A stretch of DNA of 48,858 nucleotides from Acetobacteraceae bacterium (GTDB lineage Bacteria; Pseudomonadota; Alphaproteobacteria; Acetobacterales; Acetobacteraceae), in contig JAMXLO010000078.1 in assembly GCA_024280945.1 (NCBI GenBank), forward strand, positions 1-48,858. The letters run 5' to 3'. Below, in pieces: positions 8,339-20,346 of this stretch. Positions within the stretch are counted from its first letter, which is position 1, and every line of letters starts with the position of its first letter. The position numbers were made by a program, and so were the translations under genes. The notes beneath the pieces were generated by a model. That model had not been told where the DNA came from, did no database searches, and saw only the letters and a list, made by a program, of their open reading frames with translations.

Positions 8339-11300
8339 CTATGCCGCTCGCACTGATGCAGGCTGGGACCGTGGGAGGCTGCGCACCAGCGAGAGCCATG
8401 CTGCGCGCCGCTGTTCCGCCTGGGCCGCCAACGTGCCGGTACGGGCGGCGTCGCGGGCCCGGGCGGCCAACCGCCGTCGCATCGTGGCGTCGCGTATCAG
8501 TTGTGCGAGGGCGACGAACCACGCATCCGCATCGTCCGGCAGCAGCCATCCGGCCTGCCCGTCGGCCAGGCTGCCGCGGTAAACGGCGCTGTCCGACGCC
8601 AGGATAGGCAGCCCCATCGCGGCGTAGTCCAATGCCTTCAGCGCCGACTTGCAGCGGTTGAACGGCGTGTCAGCGAGCGGCGCGATGCCGATATCCCAGT
8701 GCTGCTGGGTGATCCAATTGACGAAGCCGGGATAGCTGGCCGTCGCGTGCACCGGCAGGCCGACACGGTTCACCCATGCGGGCATATCGCGCTTGCTGCT
8801 GATGCCCAGGACATCGATCGAGACGAAGTCGCCGAAGACGGCCTTCAGACGTGTGAGGGCGGGCTCGACGAGGGCGAAGTCAGCGTCGTGGGTCATCGTA
8901 CCCATGAACAGCACGCGGACGGGGCCCTCACGCGGCGCTACCGGCGGCGTTCCGGCAAGCCAGAGCCTTTCGTCTATGCCGTTCGCCATAACCAGCAAGT
9001 CCTCACGGACGTTGCCCAATGCGCTCGCCAGAGCTGGGGTCGAAACCCAGACCACATCTGCTTCACGCAGCAGGCGAGACACCAGTTTCGTTCGCGGCCG
9101 TATCAATTCGGCGTCCGGGTGATCGCGCGGGATGCGCCGCAGGTCGTCGTCGAGATCGTAGAGCAGGGGAATGCCGTGTTCACGGCAATGCGCGATCAGC
9201 GGCTGGACTGCCTCCAGCCGGCCCACGGCAAAACGCTGCGTCACGACGACATCGGCTCGGTATTTCAACGCCTCTTCGGCGTCCGCGAGCACGACATCGA
9301 AATCGCCACCGATCTCGGGATGCGAGAGCGGCTGCAACAGGCGGATATACGCACAGGGTGTCAACCCGCCGCTGTCGAACCGCTCGGGGATCACGACCAC
9401 GCTGAACCGTGCACGGCGCCGCAGGTCCACCAAGTGGCGCGAGGCACGTATCGAGGGCGCGCGCACGTAGTGTTCTGCGTAGTAGTCCGCTATCGGCTTA
9501 CGCGGCTTGGCCATCATCCTGCGCGGCCGGTCCAACGCTTCGCGCACCTTTTCGAATACGCCGATCCACTCCTCGGCTGACGCCTGTGGATCGACCAGCC
9601 ACGTCATCGGCCGTTCCGCCAAACGTTCGCGCAGCGCGCCGATATTGGACGCAACGATCGGCAGGCCGCTGTCGATCGCAGCACTCAGCGTATAGCTGTA
9701 GGTCTCGGGCCACTGCGCCGGCAGCCAAAGCACATGCGGCTTCATGCTTGCAATGAGCGCGGGCAGCTCGCCTTCCCGGTATGCACCGGTGAACGTGACG
9801 GCTGCCGGCGGCAGTGCCCGTTCGGGCCGGCCGATAACGTGGATCGACAGCCTGGCAGGATTGCAGACTGAGGCCACCGACAACACGCTGACGGCGCCCT
9901 TGTGGTAGGCGAGCACGCCGATCACCGCCACCCGCAGCTGTCCTCTGGCGAGCGCGCGCGGTGACAGCTTCCATGGCCCGACGACCGGCTCGTGCGGTGC
10001 AACGATCGCCTGGCGATCGAGGCCATAGCGGCTCAGTCGTTTCCGCACGTCCTCGCTTGCGCAGAAGACCCTTTCAGCTTCCAGGAACTGCCACGCGTGG
10101 CTCATGCGCCATGACACGATGTCGCGCGCGCCGTTACTCGGCCGATTGGCGATGCAGGCGTTGCACGCCGATATGTCCGGTTCACCGCAATAGCTGCCTT
10201 GCAGCAGGGGCAGCAGATTCACCTGCGGACAGATCGCGAAGTAGTCGTGCACCGTCACGTCGAATGGCACACCGAGCCGATGCAGCAGCGCACGAGCGTC
10301 GATGTCCATGCTGATCAGGTGATGGATGTGAGCGCGGGTCACGTTCGCCGATTGCAGCACCATCACCAGATCGGACAGTCGGTCGGCCGGCAGTACAAGT
10401 TCGGAATGGCCAGGCAGCGCCGGAACCGACAGCGCTGCGCCGCGTGCAGTCGACGCCAACAACAGGCAGTTGACCTGTCCGTCGATGCGCCTGATCAGAT
10501 CGTCTATGTGGCGTCGCACGCCGCCGCCGAGATCATGCGCCAACATCAGGATCGTCGGCCGCGTCGAGCGGCGCAACAGCTCAAGGCTGACCGCAAAACG
10601 GTATGGCCCTACGGCGTCACGCCGGACATGCTCGGCGACGATGCGTCTGTAGTTCGGATACCGGCGATCAAGTACCGCCATTCCTGCGTCCGCGGCCGCC
10701 GCGGAGCCGGCAGCAAAGCTGACCGATCCCTGGTGATATACAAAGGTATCGCAGGCGAGCAGGTGCCTCCAGCCACGTGCTGTCGCGCGCAGGCAGAAGT
10801 CGTTCTCCTCGCCATAGCCGTGGCCGAACGCCTTGGCGTCGAACAGCCCAGTCTCATCCAGCGCGGCACGGCGGATATACATGCAGAAGCCGACGCTGGT
10901 CGGCAGGGGCACACTGCGTCCTGCATTCGCCGTGCGACACGCGGCGTCCAGTTCAGCAACTCCGAGGCCGAACGCCGGTGCATTGGGGTCATTGCCCGGA
11001 TAGCCGCAAATCGTTGCGTTGTTGGAGAAGGGGGATACCGAGGCCACGCGCGAGGTTGCATAGGCATGGCCGGCGAGGCGCGCCAGCCACCCGTTCGGTA
11101 CTTCAGTGTCGTTGTTCAGCAGTGCGACGTCGTTCGTCCCTGCTGCCTCGATGCCCCGGTTGACCGAGCCGACAAAGCCAACGTTTCGCCGGTTGCGCAG
11201 CAAAACTATCCGACCCTTCGCGGCCTGCGCATCCAGCCAGGACGATAACCTCCGCTCGGGAGAACGATCATCGATCACGATGATACGGCCGGACGGACGG

Positions 11301-11842
11301 TGCGCATCGCGCAGGACCGACTCGATGCAACGCCGGGTCTGCGCCAGGCCCCGATAGACCGGAATGATCACATCGACGACGATGCCGTGCGGCGCGGCGG
11401 GCGACGCAGCGCCACTCGGCAGGTAATCGCGAATGGTGACCGGCTTTTCGGTGAGCCAGCCGCGCGCAAGGCCGTAGCGCAGGTGATACAGCAGAGGATT
11501 GCCGGCGGCCTCGGGATGCTGGTCCACGTAATAGGTGGCGTCGAAGCGGGGATGAGGATTGCGCAGTTCCGCAGCGCCCGTCTGCAGGTAGTGCACCAGC
11601 GGGTGCTGTCCCGCATTGGCAACGTCCGGGTAGTGTGCCAGGTACCAGGCGCAGTTGAAGAAGCGGTTGGGGTCGCGACACTCGGCCGCGCCAAAATGGA
11701 TAAAGTGCACCAGGGGATCGGTGCCTGACCGGACGACGTCCGGATAGCGCGCCACGTACCAGTCGGGATCGAAGAATCCGGACAGTGCGTCGCCGAATTC
11801 AGCGAGCGCCGATCGTCTCGACGGATCCTGGTCCGGCAGCAT
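8339..11842 (-). CDS. Multi-domain glycosyltransferase (GT2 + GT4-like modules)
   Basis: This 1167-residue protein is likely a bifunctional or trifunctional glycosyltransferase for surface polysaccharide. Residues 23-125 hold three repeats built on the pattern FDxxWYxxxYPDV...GxxPLxHY (FFDPDWYVARYPDV, FFNCAWYLAHYPDV, FDATYYVDQHPE). A GT2 module covers about 155-400 (VVDVIIPVYRGLAQTRRCIE, ALLNNDTEVPNGWLARL). A GT-B module covers about 425-790 (ILMLAHDLGGGVRRHIDDL). A second GT-B-like module covers about 810-1150 (ALDYAAMGLPILASDSAVYR). The window carries no polymer export or sugar-nucleotide genes next to it, so the product is unknown. Confidence 0.88.
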   Translation of the reverse strand: MLPDQDPSRRSALAEFGDALSGFFDPDWYVARYPDVVRSGTDPLVHFIHFGAAECRDPNRFFNCAWYLAHYPDVANAGQHPLVHYLQTGAAELRNPHPRFDATYYVDQHPEAAGNPLLYHLRYGLARGWLTEKPVTIRDYLPSGAASPAAPHGIVVDVIIPVYRGLAQTRRCIESVLRDAHRPSGRIIVIDDRSPERRLSSWLDAQAAKGRIVLLRNRRNVGFVGSVNRGIEAAGTNDVALLNNDTEVPNGWLARLAGHAYATSRVASVSPFSNNATICGYPGNDPNAPAFGLGVAELDAACRTANAGRSVPLPTSVGFCMYIRRAALDETGLFDAKAFGHGYGEENDFCLRATARGWRHLLACDTFVYHQGSVSFAAGSAAAADAGMAVLDRRYPNYRRIVAEHVRRDAVGPYRFAVSLELLRRSTRPTILMLAHDLGGGVRRHIDDLIRRIDGQVNCLLLASTARGAALSVPALPGHSELVLPADRLSDLVMVLQSANVTRAHIHHLISMDIDARALLHRLGVPFDVTVHDYFAICPQVNLLPLLQGSYCGEPDISACNACIANRPSNGARDIVSWRMSHAWQFLEAERVFCASEDVRKRLSRYGLDRQAIVAPHEPVVGPWKLSPRALARGQLRVAVIGVLAYHKGAVSVLSVASVCNPARLSIHVIGRPERALPPAAVTFTGAYREGELPALIASMKPHVLWLPAQWPETYSYTLSAAIDSGLPIVASNIGALRERLAERPMTWLVDPQASAEEWIGVFEKVREALDRPRRMMAKPRKPIADYYAEHYVRAPSIRASRHLVDLRRRARFSVVVIPERFDSGGLTPCAYIRLLQPLSHPEIGGDFDVVLADAEEALKYRADVVVTQRFAVGRLEAVQPLIAHCREHGIPLLYDLDDDLRRIPRDHPDAELIRPRTKLVSRLLREADVVWVSTPALASALGNVREDLLVMANGIDERLWLAGTPPVAPREGPVRVLFMGTMTHDADFALVEPALTRLKAVFGDFVSIDVLGISSKRDMPAWVNRVGLPVHATASYPGFVNWITQQHWDIGIAPLADTPFNRCKSALKALDYAAMGLPILASDSAVYRGSLADGQAGWLLPDDADAWFVALAQLIRDATMRRRLAARARDAARTGTLAAQAEQRRAAWLSLVRSLPRSQPASVRAA

Positions 11843-12099
11843 GCTCTTGGTTTCTCCCCGGTCTGCCGTGCGGGGTCAATGTTATTCTTGCTGAATCGGC
11901 CCCGGTCGCGCCCTCTGGCGCTTGCATGCACGGAGCAGAAATCCGCATCTGCCCAATATCGGCGACGGGTCTCTGATTTAAGAACATCGACCTTGATGAA
12001 GGTCCGCGGCCTTTGGTCGCGCGCCAACGCCGCGAACTGCGCTGCTTGACGAGAACCAAGAGACCCGCAAGGTTGCGCCGATTCATTTCGACTGTGACA

Positions 12100-14126
12100 A
12101 TGCGACCAGAAGGCCACAGACGCGCGCAAGTTCCTGATCCTGTCCGCCTTGGTCGTGCTGTCTGCGGGCGTTTGGCGGAAGCCGAACGACGCGAATGGTG
12201 GATCGCCAATGGCCGAGGGAGCTACGCGGCCGGAACTGTCGGGGGCATGCTCACGCGGCGTTACCACGGCCTGCTGATTGCGACCGTGGATCCGCCGCTG
12301 GGCCGTCGCCTCGTGCTCGCCAAGGCGGATGCCACGCTCAGCGACGGCACACACGAATATCCGCTGTTCGCCAATCGATGGTCGGACGGCCAGATCGCGC
12401 CGCCGGGCCACCTGGGCATCGAGAGCTTCCATCTCGATCATACCGTACCAGTCTGGATGTTCGCGGTCGGAGGCCGGCGGGTCGAGGCAAGGATCTGGAT
12501 GGAACCGGGCGAGGATACGACCTATCTCGCCTGGCTGTTGCATCCGAGTGCCGGCGAGAGTGACAAGCTAGCTTTGCGCGTCACATTGCTGGCGAACAAC
12601 CGCGACCATCATGGCGACACCTGGGAGGAGGGCTTTCAGCCGACATTGTCGCTTGTCGGGGACACGCTTCGCGTTGCCGATGGCACGCGTTTCACGTTGT
12701 CGCTGCGCGCGCCGGGCGGCAGGATGACGCAGCAGCGTGCGTGGTATCGCAACTTCGATCTGCCGATCGAAGCCGAGCGCGGTCTAGGGTCGACGGACTC
12801 GCATCTTTGCGTCGGGTGCGCCGAGATCGAGCTTCGGTCAGGCGAGTGGTGCGGGATCAGCGCCAGCCTGAGGTCAGATCCGTCGGATGATCTCATGTCG
12901 GCGCTACAGCGGCGGCTGGTGCACGATCGGCAAGTGCTGGATGAGGCACCAGCAACGGATCGTGAATGGATCAGCCGTCTGATCCTTGCCGCAGACAGTT
13001 TCGTGTTCGCCCGGCCGCTGCCGCAGGTGCCGGACGGTCAATCGGTGATCGCAGGCTATCCCTGGTTCGGCGACTGGGGCCGTGACACGATGATCAGCCT
13101 GCCGGGGTTGACGCTTGCGACTGGCCGGCCGGCGGTCGCCCTGCGCATCCTGCGGACCTTTGCCAGGTTCGTCAGTCAGGGCATGCTGCCGAATGTGTTC
13201 CCGGGCGCCGGCGAGACGCCCGAATACAATACCGCCGATGCCTCGCTGTGGTTCTTCGAGGCCTGGCGCGCGTACCTTGCGACGACGCAGGATTTGGCCT
13301 CGCTGCGCGAAGCCTTCCCGGTACTCGTCGATATGATCGACTGGCATCAGCGTGGAACGCGCTACGGTATCGGTGTCGATGCCACCGACGGCCTTCTGCG
13401 GGCCGGCCAGGCTGGCGTGCAACTCACCTGGATGGACGCCAAGGTTGGCGACTGGGTCGTGACGCCGCGTATCGGCAAGCCGGTAGAGATCAATGCGCTG
13501 TGGTACAATGCGCTCTGTATCATGTCCGAGTTCGCCACGCGCTTGGGCGGAGCGGACCCATACGCAGCGCAGGCTGCCACAACGCGCGCCGGCTTCGGAC
13601 GGTTTGTGCGTGCCGACGGGCAAGGGCTGTACGACGTGATCGATGGACCGACCGGCGGCGATGCGAGCATCCGGCCCAACCAGATATTCGCGGTCAGCCT
13701 GCCGCACACGCCGCTCTCCTCCGCGGCTCAGGCCGAGGTCGTGGACGTGTGTCGCCGGCATCTGCTGACCTCGTATGGATTGCGGTCGCTTGCGCCGGGT
13801 GCTGCTGACTACCACGCCCGCTATGGAGGCGATGTGAGGCAACGCGACGGCGGCTATCATCAGGGTGCTGTGTGGGGCTGGCTGCTTGGGCACTTCGCAT
13901 TGGCGGCATTCCGCGTGACCGGTGACGCGGCGACGGCGCTGGCGCTGCTGGAACCGATGCGCGATGCACTCGCAGACCAGGGCCTGGGTACGCTCGGCGA
14001 AATCTATGACGGGGATGCACCGCATGATCCACGCGGTGCACCGGCGCAGGCGTGGTCGGTGGCCTGTACGCTGCAGGCATGGTTTGAGCTAGAGGCAGCG
14101 CAAAGCGGCGAAAGAACGAGGTCCTG

Positions 14127-14127
<1 letters not shown>
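12100..14127 (+). CDS. Amylo-alpha-1,6-glucosidase / glycogen debranching-type enzyme
   Basis: This protein of about 675 residues has an N-terminal bacterial debranching domain (REWWIANGRGSYAAGTVGG, then LTRRYHGLLIA) and a C-terminal (alpha/alpha)6 catalytic domain (GYPWFGDWGRDTMISLPGLT, FPGAGETPEYNTADASLWFF). These are typical of GDE_C/GH133 enzymes that remove alpha-1,6 branch stubs from glycogen-like glucans. The start is uncertain: ATG 12100 has no clear ribosome binding site, and 12013 is an in-frame alternative. Its stop overlaps the start of the next gene by one base (TGATG), so the two are translationally coupled. It is divergent from the glycosyltransferase across about 257 bp. Confidence 0.9.
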
Positions 14128-16808
<2,681 letters not shown>

Positions 16809-16840
16809 CGGTCAGCCAGACGCAGAGGGCAGAATGAGGC

Positions 16841-17050
16841 ATGTCGCGGCATGGCAAGATGGCCATCGTCACCGGCGAAAACCGCGGGCTCGGCAAGGCG
16901 AACGTGCTCGCGCCGGCGAAGGCAACACCGCCTATTGCCTCGCCGAGAGCGGCATGCGGATGCTGATCCGCAGTGCCGGTGTGGACCTGGCACCGCACGG
17001 CATCGTGGTGGGCGTCGGCCCGGGCAGGGGTGCTGCGCCGCCATTCGCGT
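16841..17050 (+). pseudogene. SDR dehydrogenase remnant with internal deletion
   Basis: The first part reads in one frame as the start of a short-chain dehydrogenase with its NAD(P) motif (KMAIVTGENRGLGKANVLA). About 25 codons later, in a different frame, the sequence resumes as the C-terminal third of the same family (AYCLAESGMRML, then SAGVDLAPHGIVVGVGPG). Roughly 130 codons between the two are missing, with a frameshift at the joint near 16920. The catalytic YxxxK would read YCLAE, so the lysine is also lost. It lies between the GH63 gene and the CheR-PAS gene and has no coding capacity. Confidence 0.72.
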
Positions 17051-17107
17051 TATGGCCCGATGCCAAGTATAGTGCGCCTGGGAGAATGCTGACTGGAGAC
17101 GACGGAC

Positions 17108-18964
17108 TTGCCGCCAACGGACGAACCGGCATTTGAGAACCTGATCCGGTACATCCAGGAGAGCCGGGGTGTCGATTTTCGCGGCTACAAGCGCACCAGC
17201 CTGCGGCGCCGCATCTCGCTGCGGATGGAACAGTTAAAGATCGACACGTTCCCTCTATACCATTCCTTCCTCGAGGCGCATCCCCAGGAATTCATCGACC
17301 TGCTGAATACCGTGCTGATCAATGTCACGTCGTTCTTTCGCGATCCAGACGCGTGGGAGGCGTTGAAAGTCTCGGTGCTCCCGCAACTCGTCGATCCAGG
17401 TCGCGGTCGGGAGCAATTACGGATCTGGAGCGTGGGCTGCGCAACCGGCGAAGAACCCTACTCGTTGGCAATGCTGTTGTGCGAAGTCCTTGGCGCCGCG
17501 GAGTTTGGCCGCAGGGTGAAAATCTACGCGACGGACCTCGACGAGGCCGCGCTGAACGCGGCGCGCCATGCCTCGTACCTGCCGCGCGATGTTGAAGGCG
17601 TGGCGGAGCCGTTGCTGCACAAGTATTTCGAGCGGACCAACAACCATTATCTTGTCAGCCGCGATCTGCGAAAGGCAGTGATCTTCGGCCGCCATAATAT
17701 CGTGCATGATGCACCGATCTCGCGGATCGATCTGTTGGTCTGTCGCAACCTTCTTATATATCTCGAGACGGAAACACAGAACCTCGTGCTGCCACGACTC
17801 CACTACGCGTTGGTGGACGACGGCTGCCTGTTCCTGGGCAAGGCTGAGACGCAGCTTGCGCGGTCCAAGCTGTACGCGCCAATCGACATGAAGCACCGGT
17901 TGTTCCGCAAGGTGCCTCAGGAGTGGCGGCGCATCGCCACGGGCGGGGTACTCATGAACAACGATCCGCCGCGCGATCCTGCTCTCTCGCTGCATACCAG
18001 GCTGCTGGACGCTATCGTGGACAATGCATCGTCGGCATATCTTGCGATCGACGATGATGATGTCCTGATTTTTGCCAGCGCCGGCGCACGACGGATGCTG
18101 GAGGTGGGGGACAGCGATGTTGGCCGGCCATTTCAGGACCTTTCGGTTTCATATCGGCCGGTCGAGCTGCGCAGCCAGATCGAGGAGGTGCGACGGCTGG
18201 CGCGGCCGATCCGGATCGAGCATCAGGACTACCATCGGCCGCCGGCCGAACCGATCCGACTGACAATCGATATTGCGCCGCTGATCTCGCGCGACAGCAG
18301 GCAATTTGCCGTATTGCTGACCTTCACGGACACGACGCGCACGTTCACGCTGCAACAGGAACTAGAAGCCGCGCAGGAAAGCCTGGAGACAACGATCGAA
18401 GAATTGCAGTCGGCCAACGAGGAACTGGAGACGACCAACGAAGAACTGCAGTCCACCAACGAAGAGCTGGAGACGACCAACGAGGAGCTGCAGTCAACCA
18501 ATGAGGAACTGGAGACCACAAACGAGGAACTACGGTCCGCCAACGAGGAGCTGGAATCGACCAACGAGGAATTGCGGCGCCACTCGGACGAGTTCGGCAG
18601 CTACCGGCATCATGTCGATGCCATCATGCGAGGACTGGATGCCGGCGTGGTGGTGGTCGGTGCGGATCTGAAGGTGCGTTCATGGAATCGCTGGAGCGAG
18701 AACGCCTGGGGGTTCCGCGAAGAAGAAGTGGTTGGACAGCCGTTCACCGCATTGGAAATTGGTTTGCCAGTGCGAAAGCTTGACGAGTCACTGCGCCAGG
18801 CTGTCAATCAGGGCAAGGCAAGCGAGGCGATACTGGAAGCGGTCGACCGTCGGGGCCGCATACTGCGGTGTCGTGTGAGGGTCTCGCCGCTGGTTTACGA
18901 GGACCGCAGTACGCAAGGAGCCGTGATCCTGACGGAAGACCACGCGGACCTCGCGAACGAGTAG
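17108..18964 (+). CDS. CheR-type methyltransferase with PAS domains and heptad-repeat linker
   Basis: This 618-residue protein starts at TTG after GGAG. Residues 1-270 are a CheR MCP-glutamate methyltransferase (NVTSFFRDPDAWEAL; SAM site IWSVGCATGEEPYSLAM; DLLVCRNLLIYLE). A PAS-like domain covers about 285-410. A coiled coil at about 413-495 contains eight near-perfect EELxxxN heptads. A second PAS domain covers about 500-612 (GLDAGVVVVGADLKVRSWNR). Large CheB-CheR-PAS-kinase fusions carry the same type of linker, but here there is no CheB domain before and no kinase after. Its output is therefore unclear. No chemoreceptor or che gene is nearby. Confidence 0.9.
   Translation: MPPTDEPAFENLIRYIQESRGVDFRGYKRTSLRRRISLRMEQLKIDTFPLYHSFLEAHPQEFIDLLNTVLINVTSFFRDPDAWEALKVSVLPQLVDPGRGREQLRIWSVGCATGEEPYSLAMLLCEVLGAAEFGRRVKIYATDLDEAALNAARHASYLPRDVEGVAEPLLHKYFERTNNHYLVSRDLRKAVIFGRHNIVHDAPISRIDLLVCRNLLIYLETETQNLVLPRLHYALVDDGCLFLGKAETQLARSKLYAPIDMKHRLFRKVPQEWRRIATGGVLMNNDPPRDPALSLHTRLLDAIVDNASSAYLAIDDDDVLIFASAGARRMLEVGDSDVGRPFQDLSVSYRPVELRSQIEEVRRLARPIRIEHQDYHRPPAEPIRLTIDIAPLISRDSRQFAVLLTFTDTTRTFTLQQELEAAQESLETTIEELQSANEELETTNEELQSTNEELETTNEELQSTNEELETTNEELRSANEELESTNEELRRHSDEFGSYRHHVDAIMRGLDAGVVVVGADLKVRSWNRWSENAWGFREEEVVGQPFTALEIGLPVRKLDESLRQAVNQGKASEAILEAVDRRGRILRCRVRVSPLVYEDRSTQGAVILTEDHADLANE
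18398..18577 (+). repeat. Tandem 21-nt repeats encoding EELxxxN heptads
   Basis: Eight consecutive 21-nt units plus a partial ninth lie inside the CheR-PAS gene. At protein level they alternate EELQS(T/A)N and EELETTN. The DNA copies differ mainly at synonymous sites, so selection is on the coiled coil. The near-identical units may allow copy-number change by slippage. Confidence 0.9.
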
Positions 18965-18989
18965 CACCTGCTGTCGGGATCGCGCATGG

Positions 18990-19097
18990 GTCATTGCGAC
19001 TGTCGCGGAGGCGAGGGGAAGCAATCTCGCTCGACGTGCGCTCCTGGCCGGAGATTGCTTCGTCCCGCCACGCTCCGCTCGCGGTCCTCGCAATGAC
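18990..19097. repeat. 108-bp palindromic intergenic repeat
   Basis: The ends are perfect inverted copies: GTCATTGCGA at 18990-18999 and TCGCAATGAC at 19088-19097. An inner pair, GAAGCAATCTC at 19018-19028 and GAGATTGCTTC at 19051-19061, is also perfect. The whole can fold into a long interrupted hairpin. It sits between two convergent genes and ends 25 bp from the LVIVD stop, so it may end transcription both ways. The CATTGCGAG...GAAGCAATCTC wording resembles known dispersed intergenic palindromes of proteobacteria. Only one copy is in this window. Confidence 0.8.
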
Positions 19098-19122
19098 AGC
19101 GCGTCAGTTTCACTCCGACGCG

Positions 19123-20331
19123 TCAGATCGTCATCTCCAGCACATACAGTCCACCGGCAAACCGATCCACGGCGTAGACCAGACGGTTCTCGTCGACATA
19201 CACGTCGTTGATCATCGCCGCCTTCATCGGGGAACCTTCCGGTGGGTCGGGAATGTATGACGCGACCTCTTTCGGTTGCAGCGGATCGGTGATGTCATGC
19301 ACGCGCAATCCGCCGCCGAAATATGTGCCGAACACCAGCGTGCTGGACTGGAACGCCGGCCCCGTGCGGTTCTCCCACAGGTTATGCGCGCCGTAGCGGC
19401 CGCCGATCGCGTAGTCCTCCATCGGCGGCAGCGGCAGGGTGGACACGGAAATCAGGTTGTCCTCTCGCCGCGCGTCCAGCAGCCATACCAGCTTCGGCCA
19501 GTCGGCGCCTTCGGTGCGCACACACTCGTCGCTGACCACCAGCAGGTCACGGTCGAACAGCGGCATCACCGTATGGGTGAAGCCCGGGAAAGGCGGATGT
19601 GGGTTCCAGTGTCCCACCAGCTTCGGCTTGCCGATATCCGATATGTCCAGCACACAGGCGCCGCCGTCGATGTAGCCGACATAGGCGCGGTCCGGGCGTT
19701 CTGGATATATATTTGTATTGTGGGCGCGCCAGCCGGTGTCGAACTTCGGATGCCGCGGCACCGGAGGGGCCTCGTCGCGTTCCTCGGTCCCCGGATACCA
19801 CCAGCGCCCCAGCTCGCGCGGCTTCGTCGGATCGCTGACGTCGAACGCCGCGTAGCACTGGTCGTCCTTGAGGTTGCGCGGCATGAAATCCGCCGCACCG
19901 CTGGAACAGTGGATCGTCTTGCCGTCAATGAACCAGAGCTGGTGCACGCCGCGCGACCGCGGACCCGATCGGTCGATGAAGCTGATGCTGCGTGGCTCTT
20001 CCGGCTTCGAGATGTCGAACAGCTCGATCCCCGCCGGGGTCGCGCCGTGGGTGCCGGTCTGGTAGGCAACGGCCATTACATTGTCGCAGATCTCCAGTGA
20101 GTTGGAGCGCACGTTGCGATGCGGCAGGTCGGTCTGCGCGATCACGCGCGGCTTCGTCGGGTCGGTGACGTCTACCGCGGTAAAGTTCTTCGGCGCGCAT
20201 TCGTGCGCCATCCACATGATGCGCCGCCCGCCAGGCGCCAGTTGCAGGCTGATGCCCTCGCCGACATTGCCGAAGCCGCGCATGGTGTCGTGTGAGATCA
20301 GGCGGAAATTGTGGGCTTCCGGTTGCGCCAT
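19123..20331 (-). CDS. LVIVD-repeat beta-propeller protein
   Basis: This 402-residue protein is built of about seven LVIVD-type blades ([55 protein letters not shown]). It resembles LVIVD and selenium-binding-protein-like propellers. Four consecutive blades carry a histidine just before the inner strand: H130 (GVHQLWF), H204 (RAHNTNI), H253 (FTHTVMP) and H316 (GAHNLWE). No signal peptide is seen. GGGGAGG precedes the ATG at 20331. It is divergent from a COG0523 metallochaperone gene whose start is only 15 bp away. A metalloenzyme role is my inference. Confidence 0.88.
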   Translation of the reverse strand: MAQPEAHNFRLISHDTMRGFGNVGEGISLQLAPGGRRIMWMAHECAPKNFTAVDVTDPTKPRVIAQTDLPHRNVRSNSLEICDNVMAVAYQTGTHGATPAGIELFDISKPEEPRSISFIDRSGPRSRGVHQLWFIDGKTIHCSSGAADFMPRNLKDDQCYAAFDVSDPTKPRELGRWWYPGTEERDEAPPVPRHPKFDTGWRAHNTNIYPERPDRAYVGYIDGGACVLDISDIGKPKLVGHWNPHPPFPGFTHTVMPLFDRDLLVVSDECVRTEGADWPKLVWLLDARREDNLISVSTLPLPPMEDYAIGGRYGAHNLWENRTGPAFQSSTLVFGTYFGGGLRVHDITDPLQPKEVASYIPDPPEGSPMKAAMINDVYVDENRLVYAVDRFAGGLYVLEMTI

Positions 20332-20346
20332 GTCGGTTCCTCCCCG

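Noticed and set aside
18229-18564. Antisense frame rich in Ser/Val repeats
   Set aside because: It is the reverse reading of the EELxxxN heptad repeat and has no independent support.
18398-18577. Regular 21-nt repeats as a possible CRISPR array
   Set aside because: The units are contiguous, without spacers, in frame and encode a coiled coil.
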